7,542 bases of DNA from Planctomycetales bacterium. GTDB taxonomy: Bacteria > Planctomycetota > UBA11346. The notes under the pieces are model-generated. The model was not told the origin of the DNA. It ran no database searches and was given only the letters and a program-made list of their open reading frames with translations. Of the stretch, positions 1 to 6,149 are shown one piece after another. The translations under genes and the position numbers were made by a program. Position 1 is the first letter of the stretch; each line of letters starts with the position of its first letter. The stretch spans positions 1 through 7,542 of the forward strand of contig JANYGY010000248.1 of assembly GCA_025362255.1 (NCBI GenBank), given 5' to 3'.

Positions 1-3000
1 TTCAGGACCTCGACCAGGATCTATCGGATAAAGTCGATCATGTGACGGTCCTGCTGCGCAGCACCACCGGTGACCAAGTGTCTGCTTCTCTTGATGAAAC
101 CGGCGAACATACGGGTCTTTTCCGCGGCGCGGTGCGTACCGCTGTCAAACCTCCAGATCTGCAGGTCAGTGACAGCGCCCCCGGATCGGATCCGTTGCAG
201 TTGTTACGTCAGCCGACCGACCCTGATTTTGACCGGGCGGATCGCGCCTGGGTTGCGCGGGGCGACCAGCGTACGGGAAAAACCGTCACCATCGACCTCA
301 AGGGTACGGTGATGGTCGATAGTCTGGTGTGGAGCCGCGGTGCGGTGGTCGCCGCCGGAAAGACCGCGCCGGTGGCAAAAGTTATACCGTGGACTTCCGG
401 GTTGTCAGGAACGTTTTATAATGGGATCGATTTTTCCGGCAGCATCGTGCACACCATGAATGATGCGCCGGTGTATGAGAATATCGATCTACCCGAGCAC
501 GGCCGTGAAAATTATTCAGACCGCTGGACCGGTGAGGTCCAGATTCCAGCCAAGGGCAAATGGACGTTCCAGTGCATTTCAGACGATGGTATTCGTATGT
601 TTGCCAACGGAAAAATGTTGTTTGAAGATTGGAATGGTCACGGACCTACGCCATTCTCCGGCACCATCGAGTGTGAAGCCGGATGGCTTCCCGTCGTGAT
701 CGAACATTTCCAAGGTGGCGGAGGCGCTTTCCTTAATTTTAGCATCGCTCCGGAAGGCAAGCCGTTGCAGATTGTTACCAAAGATCAACTGCGCAGTAAA
801 GTCAGCAATGCCGCGGCCAATGCGGCAGGTACCGATCGCCGGCTGAGTGCATATCGGGTTGAGTGTTCGGCCGATGGCGCGATCTGGACTCCGATCTTCT
901 CCTCAACGGCAAGTGCCGGCTCGCCGATGGCGGGCACCCTTGCCACCATGCCTGCTAAAGTTCGCAGACTGACTCGCGGTAATCGTGAAGCAGCCAAGAA
1001 CCTTACCGACCTCGCTCTGTCTGGTCAGACGTCCGCGGTGGCGACTTCGGCCATCGCTTTTCCAGCGGACGACGCTGCAGCAAAAGAGAAGACTGATTGG
1101 TATGGATCAGGTCGGATTCTTATTCCGACCGCTGGCTCCTATGAGTTCGCGGTTCGCTCAAAGGGTCGCTGTTGGATGAAAATCGGCGACACCATGGTTG
1201 TCGAAAAGGAGCGTGATGAGGCAGATGCGGCGCCGGTGGCGAACGTCGATCCCAAATGGCGCGGTCGAGTGGATAATCTTCCATTCGGTCATCAGGTCAT
1301 TTCGATATTGGCCAACAGTGACAAAGGTGCAGCAGACATCCAATTGCTGTGGCGCCGGCCTGGGACCAAGGATTTTGAACCGGTTCCAACCGCGGCGATC
1401 AATGCTCAGGCCGACGAAAAGGCCGTAGGCGCGCTTACGGGCAAGGGCGTTGCCAAAGCTACGCCTCTGGCGGATCGATTTGGCGCAGAGATCGCTTTCC
1501 CCGCCTTCTCCACCCGCTTTTTGCGGCTGGTGATGAATCGCTGGGAAGACGGTGACGCACCGGCTCTGTCCAGCGTCCGAGTGTACAGTGGCAAGACGTT
1601 GGTACTGCCTGCGCCAGGGATCGACTACCACAAACTGGTCACCGATGAAGTGCTCGACCTGTCAGCCGGTGAATCGGTGGATGTTAGTTATCTCGATGAG
1701 CGCAACAAACGAGGAAAATCAGATACTCTCCGCGCCCGTTTGGACGCCACCTATTTCAATGGCAAGATCCGTTTTCTCGACGCGCGCAATGAAGTTGTCC
1801 ACGGTGAACTGCGTGAGGTCCTGAATGACCGCTATCGCTTCAAGGCCGGTGACCGGCTCACCGTCCAAATCACGGATTTGGACGCCGATATCAGCAATGC
1901 ACCTGATTCGCTCGATGTCGTATTCACTTCTGCAAAAGGCCCGATCACCGTTAAGGCGACCGAAACCGGCCCTGCCACCGGTATCTTCCAAGCAGAGATC
2001 AAAACTGAAAACGCGGCTAAAGCTGGTGAGGCCAAGGCCGCCGACGGCAAACCAGCAGAGGCCAAACTAGCTGATTCCAAGCCAGCTGGCGACAAGGCTG
2101 CAGGCGCCGCAAAGACTGACTCCAAACCAGCAGGCCGAGTGGTCCTCCTGGTCGCGGATGGCGAACAGGTGTCAGCCTCCTACCTGGATCAGGACAACAC
2201 GAATCCCGGAAACCCCGTGCGACGGACCGTGTCGATCCGCAATGTGGTCGATGGTCGTGGGCAAGTTGGCATCTATTCCTCGAAATTAAAACCACCAGAG
2301 CCGGTGACCGTCGCTAACCCGTTGGCTCCTGGTGAACGAGTACGTCGCCCTGAAGTCGATTACGGCGAGGCCGGGACCAATGCGACCGTCGCCCTTGCAC
2401 CTTTGCAGATTGCGATCACCGACCCCAGTGCCCTGATCAGCGCTGCCTCCCGCGTGCGGGCGAGAATCAGCACGGCCAGCGGGATCACACTCGATGTCCT
2501 GCTTAAACCGGATTCACAGAATAATGACATCGGTCTGTTCAGTGGCACCGTAGTGATGGTTCTTGGTGATGGTCAGGGTGAAACCTGGCGCCTGCCCAGT
2601 CCAACAGACGAAAAAACGACCTCGATTTTCGCTGACGGCAAGGATCTTCCTGAAGGCGCGCAACCCGTTTTGCCGATTCAGGGATCGGAAGTCATCACCG
2701 TCACGTATTTGGCTGGGATCAATGCACGCTCAACACCTGAGCAGATCACGGCTGCGGCGACCAAGGCAGATGTATCGACCGCCACAGCACGCCTCGTGAC
2801 CAAAGGTCAGCTGACGGCAGATGACGGTAGTGACCATGAAGTCACCGAGTTGCATGTTGGTGGAGATCTGCATCTGCAAGTAACCGATCCGGATGCGGAT
2901 CTGACTTCAGAGCGCGATTCAGTGACCATCAAAATCACCACGGGGCTTCGCGATAGTCTCGATCTCGTTGCAGAAGAGACCGAGAGTCACAGCGGCATCT

Positions 3001-4097
3001 TTACCGCAACCGTCCCGGTCGCTTTGGCAGCAAAGGCGGATTCAACAGATCAGGTTCTTCAAACCGGCTTCGGTGACAGCGTGACCGCGGTGTATATCGA
3101 AGACGGTAAGCCAGCTGCGACTCTTAAACTGCCGGTGGCCAAAGGCAGCAATGCCGACCTGATCGCATTTGCCCGTCGCTATGGCGATGACAGCCTGGAA
3201 GCCCGGACGCAGGTTCGTCTGGCCGAGTGCTATTTCGAATTGTACAAGAGTCATCGTGAAGAACTCAAGACGCTGAAGAGCACCAAAGCTAAATCGGACC
3301 AGATTGCCCGATTGCAGAAAGTCATCACCGACGAGTTGGCCCAGGGCACCTCGCTGCTGCAGCGCACGATCAGGGATTGGGGTGATTCAGAAGAGCAGGA
3401 TCAACTCCTTTTCCTCCTCGGAAATTTCGAACAGGAAGGCGGTCAGCAGGCCAGTGCCATTGTCCGCTATTCGAATCTCCTGGCATCTTTTCCGGACAGT
3501 GAGCGCGCACCTGAAGCCCAGTTCAAGATCGCCCAATGCTATGAAGGACTCGAGCGCTGGGATGATGCATGGGACGCCTATGTGCGTTTGGCGTATCGTT
3601 GGCCCAAGCATGACCTGGTCGGCGATGCCATGGTTCGCATCGGTCTCTTCTATCGCAACCGTGCAAAGGCCGTGATCGAGGCCTTGCAAAAGGAGGATCC
3701 AGATGTTGAACGTCCAAAACTGACCAAGGCAGCCCTCGACGATCTGCACCAGGCGGCAGAAGTTTACGGAAAATTCCTTGAACGTTTCCCGGCGCATGCG
3801 ATTGCCGAGAAAATCGCCCTCGCCCAGGCAGATAGCTTGTTGCAGGCTGGCGATTGGCTCAAGGCACGGGCGCTCTTCGATCAGGTTGCGCAAAAATATC
3901 CGACCAGCGCAGCCAAAGGATTCTATTGGGCAGGGATCGCTGCTCTTGAAGCGGGCCAGACCAAGGACTGTTTCTTGCGGTTCCAGACCCTGCTCACCAT
4001 GTATCCCGAGACCACCGAAGCCAAATATGCCCGTGGCAAGATCGCCAGTGACAAGGGTCTGTCAGCGATGAAGAAAACGATTGCTGAAGAACGATGA
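1..4097 (+). CDS. Giant PA14 / discoidin-like / Ig-like repeat / TPR envelope protein, 5' end missing
   Basis: The frame is open from base 3 through the window edge, so the GTG at 42 is only an internal codon; the true start and any signal peptide lie upstream. Residues below are counted from that GTG. Domains in order: end of an Ig-like module (to about 45); PA14 domain (113-250) with its hallmarks YSDRWTG (158-164) and SDDG (180-183); a second, degenerate PA14-like segment (350-450); discoidin-like pieces at 80-99, 264-290 and 480-517; further Ig-like modules (about 537-720, 781-892, 937-1025) with DxDAD and ETxxxxGIF motifs; and five or so TPRs (1037-1340), BamD/CpoB-like in style. PA14 domains commonly bind glycans and TPRs bind proteins, so I infer an exported scaffold linking carbohydrate or cell-surface contacts to the membrane complex encoded downstream. 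No catalytic motif is visible. The stop is TGA at 4095-4097. The gene assignment is sure; the function is inferred. Confidence 0.93.
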   Translation, partial: QDLDQDLSDKVDHVTVLLRSTTGDQVSASLDETGEHTGLFRGAVRTAVKPPDLQVSDSAPGSDPLQLLRQPTDPDFDRADRAWVARGDQRTGKTVTIDLKGTVMVDSLVWSRGAVVAAGKTAPVAKVIPWTSGLSGTFYNGIDFSGSIVHTMNDAPVYENIDLPEHGRENYSDRWTGEVQIPAKGKWTFQCISDDGIRMFANGKMLFEDWNGHGPTPFSGTIECEAGWLPVVIEHFQGGGGAFLNFSIAPEGKPLQIVTKDQLRSKVSNAAANAAGTDRRLSAYRVECSADGAIWTPIFSSTASAGSPMAGTLATMPAKVRRLTRGNREAAKNLTDLALSGQTSAVATSAIAFPADDAAAKEKTDWYGSGRILIPTAGSYEFAVRSKGRCWMKIGDTMVVEKERDEADAAPVANVDPKWRGRVDNLPFGHQVISILANSDKGAADIQLLWRRPGTKDFEPVPTAAINAQADEKAVGALTGKGVAKATPLADRFGAEIAFPAFSTRFLRLVMNRWEDGDAPALSSVRVYSGKTLVLPAPGIDYHKLVTDEVLDLSAGESVDVSYLDERNKRGKSDTLRARLDATYFNGKIRFLDARNEVVHGELREVLNDRYRFKAGDRLTVQITDLDADISNAPDSLDVVFTSAKGPITVKATETGPATGIFQAEIKTENAAKAGEAKAADGKPAEAKLADSKPAGDKAAGAAKTDSKPAGRVVLLVADGEQVSASYLDQDNTNPGNPVRRTVSIRNVVDGRGQVGIYSSKLKPPEPVTVANPLAPGERVRRPEVDYGEAGTNATVALAPLQIAITDPSALISAASRVRARISTASGITLDVLLKPDSQNNDIGLFSGTVVMVLGDGQGETWRLPSPTDEKTTSIFADGKDLPEGAQPVLPIQGSEVITVTYLAGINARSTPEQITAAATKADVSTATARLVTKGQLTADDGSDHEVTELHVGGDLHLQVTDPDADLTSERDSVTIKITTGLRDSLDLVAEETESHSGIFTATVPVALAAKADSTDQVLQTGFGDSVTAVYIEDGKPAATLKLPVAKGSNADLIAFARRYGDDSLEARTQVRLAECYFELYKSHREELKTLKSTKAKSDQIARLQKVITDELAQGTSLLQRTIRDWGDSEEQDQLLFLLGNFEQEGGQQASAIVRYSNLLASFPDSERAPEAQFKIAQCYEGLERWDDAWDAYVRLAYRWPKHDLVGDAMVRIGLFYRNRAKAVIEALQKEDPDVERPKLTKAALDDLHQAAEVYGKFLERFPAHAIAEKIALAQADSLLQAGDWLKARALFDQVAQKYPTSAAKGFYWAGIAALEAGQTKDCFLRFQTLLTMYPETTEAKYARGKIASDKGLSAMKKTIAEER
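2013..2135 (+). repeat. Ala/Lys/Pro-rich degenerate tandem repeat (in-frame linker)
   Basis: About 41 codons of low complexity inside the giant gene encode repeats of the form [AT]-D-[GS]-K-P-A-[EG], seen three times (ADGKPAE, ADSKPAG, TDSKPAG) with AKA-type spacers. The insertion separates the ETGPATGIF half of an Ig-like module from its DGEQVSASYLD half; in the last module (residues 937-1025) those halves are joined by a short loop. It is probably a flexible, extended linker, and it may vary in length between strains. Confidence 0.75.
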
Positions 4098-4163
4098 ACC
4101 ACCAGTTTTTCTCGGGCGCAAGCACCTCGACCGTTCCAACCATCAAGTCCCATTTTTCGATTC

Positions 4164-4167
4164 GGAG
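4164..4167 (+). promoter_or_regulatory. Ribosome binding site deciding the exbB start
   Basis: A GGAG lies six bases upstream of the ATG at 4174. It selects this start over the in-frame TTG at 4081, which would overlap the end of the giant gene and add 31 residues with no resemblance to the ExbB family N-terminus. Confidence 0.7.
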
Positions 4168-4173
4168 ATCACC

Positions 4174-4836
4174 ATGCTCGAACTGCTGATGCAGGGCACC
4201 ATTTTTCTATGGGTCATTTTCGCCTGCTCGATTGTCGCCGTCGGGGTCTCGCTCGAACGCTGGCAGGCGATGCGCCGCGCGGATGTCGACTCCGACTCAT
4301 TGCTGGAAAGTCTTCATGAGTCGATCGACGGTGGAGATGTCGAAGGGGCCATCGAACTGTGTGAAGACACCACTGGCCCAGTGGCCGAGACTCTGGGTGT
4401 CGGGCTGCGTAAAATGCGGTTCCTTATCCGTATCGGCAAGGGCACCGAGGATATCGAGAAAGGAATCGTGCAGGCGATGGAAGAACACAGTGGACACGTG
4501 ATCAACATGCTTGAACGAAACCTGACGGTTCTCGCCACGGTCGCGAGTATGGCTCCGATTCTAGGGATGTTGGGTACCGTGGTCGGCATGATCATGGCAT
4601 TCGGTTCGATCCATTCATCAGGCAATCTCAGTGGTGAGGCCGTGGCCGGCGGTATCGCTGAAGCCTTGCTGTGTACTGCAGCCGGACTGATCGTCGCGGC
4701 GATCGCGACAGTTGCGTTCAACTATTTCACCACGCGGGTCAACCGGTTCGTCCTTCAGATCCAGGCCGCAGGCACCGAAATGGTCGAATTGCTGTTGGAT
4801 GTCCAATCGCGGTCGGCTGAGCCGAGCCAGGCGTAA
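4174..4836 (+). CDS. exbB: MotA/TolQ/ExbB family proton channel protein
   Basis: This 220-residue inner-membrane protein is the stator of a proton-driven complex; ExbB/TolQ pentamers surround ExbD/TolR and convert proton flow into mechanical work on the cell envelope. Three membrane segments are visible at about 7-27, 118-145 and 161-185, with the usual cytoplasmic helical region between the first two. The second helix has the family motif APILGMLGTVVGMI, including T135. The third has GIAEALLCTAAGLIVA, including E163 and T168, the polar channel-lining positions of the family, and ends in FNYF. The length fits ExbB/TolQ. It starts at the ATG after GGAG, 76 bases downstream of the giant gene, and two exbD genes follow. 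Sequence alone does not separate ExbB from TolQ, so the symbol is family-level. Confidence 0.95.
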   Translation: MLELLMQGTIFLWVIFACSIVAVGVSLERWQAMRRADVDSDSLLESLHESIDGGDVEGAIELCEDTTGPVAETLGVGLRKMRFLIRIGKGTEDIEKGIVQAMEEHSGHVINMLERNLTVLATVASMAPILGMLGTVVGMIMAFGSIHSSGNLSGEAVAGGIAEALLCTAAGLIVAAIATVAFNYFTTRVNRFVLQIQAAGTEMVELLLDVQSRSAEPSQA

Positions 4837-4842
4837 AGACAA

Positions 4843-5262
4843 ATGCGCATCAAGCGCCGGCCACGGCCTGAACCCCACGTGCCGTTTATCAGCTTGGCGG
4901 ATATCGCTTGGCAATTGATTATTTTCTTTTTGGTGACCTCGACATTCACCAAAAATGAATCATTGAACATCGAGCTGCCAAACAGTGATTCATCAGCGCA
5001 AGTCGAGCAGCAAGAAGACACCCTGACCGTTCAGGCAGGTGAAAAAACGCTTCTCTTCAACGGAGAGCAAGTCGAGCTGAACGATCTTGAGGCCAAGTTG
5101 CGCACCGCCCTAACCGGTCGCACCTCCGATACCGAGCGTGCCGTGGTACTCCTTCCAGGTGATGATTTGACTTTTGAACGAAATCTTTTCCTTCTGCGCG
5201 CGATCAAGCAGGCTGGCGGATTGCCGGCAATCATGCAGGAGAATGAGGGGGGTGACGGATGA
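4843..5262 (+). CDS. exbD: ExbD/TolR family biopolymer transport protein, first copy
   Basis: This 139-residue protein has one N-terminal membrane helix and a periplasmic domain, and should pair with the ExbB encoded just upstream. The basic N-terminus (MRIKRRPRP) is followed by PFISLADIAWQLIIFFLVTS, where D20 matches the single membrane aspartate that carries protons in ExbD/TolR. The motif NIELP after the helix is typical. The periplasmic domain (about 55-132) ends in the family's AGGLPAIMQ-like strand. The start ATG lies six bases after the exbB stop, with only a weak AGG-type ribosome site, which suggests translational coupling. The C-terminal tail is acidic and Gly-rich (ENEGGDG) and is encoded over the ribosome site of the next gene. 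Confidence 0.94.
   Translation: MRIKRRPRPEPHVPFISLADIAWQLIIFFLVTSTFTKNESLNIELPNSDSSAQVEQQEDTLTVQAGEKTLLFNGEQVELNDLEAKLRTALTGRTSDTERAVVLLPGDDLTFERNLFLLRAIKQAGGLPAIMQENEGGDG
5245..5254 (+). promoter_or_regulatory. Strong purine-rich ribosome binding site for the second exbD
   Basis: A run of GAGGGGGGTG ends just before the ATG at 5259. It lies inside the last codons of the first exbD, whose stop overlaps this ATG as ATGA. Re-initiation and direct initiation are both plausible, which would keep the two ExbD proteins in a set ratio. Confidence 0.6.
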
Positions 5263-5663
5263 AGATCCGCCGCCGCAATGCCAAAGCGATCCATGAGACG
5301 CAAATGGTCAGCCTCGCCGATATCGCATTCCTGCTCATTTTCTTCTTCATGCTGTCCTCGCAGTTCATGAGGGATCGGGTGCAGATCGACCTTCCAGGGT
5401 CACCAAAGACCGATCGCACCGAATCCCCAATCAGTGTCGTGCTCGACCGAGATTCGCACATCCATCTCGATGGCCAGCCTTTGGAATCTGCCGATGCGCT
5501 TCAGGCCCAATTGGCATCACGCCTCAGTGGGAAGACCGTCGCCAAATCGCGAGAAGTACGCTTTCGTTGCCACCGCACATTGACCTTCAAGGATTACCAT
5601 CTGGTTTACGAGGCGATCAGCGCCGCCGGTGGAATCATCTGCATCATGCACGACGTGCGTTGA
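5259..5663 (+). CDS. exbD: ExbD/TolR family biopolymer transport protein, second copy
   Basis: This 134-residue second ExbD/TolR paralog has a basic N-terminus (MKIRRRNAK), one membrane helix in SLADIAFLLIFFFMLSS with the proton-carrying aspartate at D21, the QIDLPG motif after the helix, and a periplasmic domain ending in AAGGIICIM. It differs clearly from the first copy outside the helix. Around 100-109 it reads RFRCHRTLTF, where the first copy reads LLPGDDLTF, so a basic/Cys/His stretch replaces an acidic one. It overlaps the first exbD by four bases (ATGA) and has a strong ribosome site. The intact aspartate says it is a working subunit and not a decayed duplicate. A heteromeric ExbB-ExbD1-ExbD2 complex is likely but inferred. 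Confidence 0.94.
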   Translation: MKIRRRNAKAIHETQMVSLADIAFLLIFFFMLSSQFMRDRVQIDLPGSPKTDRTESPISVVLDRDSHIHLDGQPLESADALQAQLASRLSGKTVAKSREVRFRCHRTLTFKDYHLVYEAISAAGGIICIMHDVR

Positions 5664-5693
5664 TCGCCGTCACGACTGTCAGGAATACCTATC

Positions 5694-6143
5694 ATGGCCA
5701 ACCAGACTCCTATTGCCCCTGAAGCCGCCGATCTCCGGCGTCTATTGATGTTCATCGGCGTCAGCGTGGTCATCCACGTGGTGATACTCGTGGGCACCAG
5801 TGTGCCGTACATCATGCGCGGGTTCCGTCCTGCTGGCGTACCAGCTGTCGTCGAACCGGAAAAAAAGCCGGTTTCACCTCAGGCCTCCTCTGAAACACCA
5901 TCCTCGGTAAAGCCAGCCCCAGGCGACAATATCAAAGTCGAGGAGACGGTTGTTACCCCTGTGAAAAAGCCTGCCGTTAAACCCATGACTCCCTCGAAGC
6001 CTGCTGCCAAAGGGCCGGCAGATAAAAAGGCTAGCGCAAAACCGGCGGTAGATCCTGACGCTGCTTATTTCAAAGATGAAAAGCTGTCGCCAACGGAAAT
6101 GCGCAAAGGACCAGATCTCGATACAGGGCTGGACGCGAAGTAA
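5694..6143 (+). CDS. Short TonB/TolA-like membrane anchor with Pro/Lys-rich tail, no C-terminal TonB domain
   Basis: This 149-residue protein has no full-length family match that I recognise. After a cytoplasmic N-terminus ending in RR (15-16), one membrane helix (about 17-40) contains S24-V-V-I-H28. SxxxH in the sole membrane helix is the signature by which TonB and TolA couple to ExbB/ExbD or TolQ/TolR. The helix is followed by a Pro/Lys/Ala-rich periplasmic stretch (about 50-119) like the TonB linker. The last 30 residues (DPDAAYFKDEKLSPTEMRKG onward) are short and charged and do not form a TonB C-terminal domain. An AGGA at 5681-5684 serves the ATG. Its position directly after two exbD genes supports a role as the energy-transducing partner. 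It could instead be an unrelated one-helix accessory subunit. Confidence 0.85.
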   Translation: MANQTPIAPEAADLRRLLMFIGVSVVIHVVILVGTSVPYIMRGFRPAGVPAVVEPEKKPVSPQASSETPSSVKPAPGDNIKVEETVVTPVKKPAVKPMTPSKPAAKGPADKKASAKPAVDPDAAYFKDEKLSPTEMRKGPDLDTGLDAK

Positions 6144-6149
6144 TCTCCG

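Noticed and set aside
42..44. GTG at 42 as the start of the giant gene
   Set aside because: The same frame is open back to base 3, and the upstream residues (QDLDQDLSDKVDH) complete the Ig-like module, so the gene begins before the window.
1158..1631. 157-codon antisense ORF opposite the second PA14-like region
   Set aside because: No recognisable domain, and it lies fully opposite a continuous coding frame of 1350 codons.
3387..3893. 168-codon antisense ORF opposite the TPR region
   Set aside because: The + strand frame gives clear TPRs here, so this is a shadow ORF.
4081..4173. N-terminal extension of ExbB from the TTG at 4081
   Set aside because: It overlaps the giant gene, has no ribosome site or family similarity, and a good GGAG precedes the ATG at 4174.
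4098..4173. 76-base gap before exbB as a promoter or terminator
   Set aside because: I see no clear stem followed by T-run and no convincing -35/-10 pair, so the operon is taken as continuous, though an internal promoter cannot be excluded by eye.
4094..4189. 31-codon ORF starting in an ATGA overlap with the giant gene's stop and ending inside exbB
   Set aside because: It could act as a coupling leader that carries ribosomes to exbB, but the ribosome site (GAAGAA) is weak and the peptide has no notable features. Kept only as a possibility.
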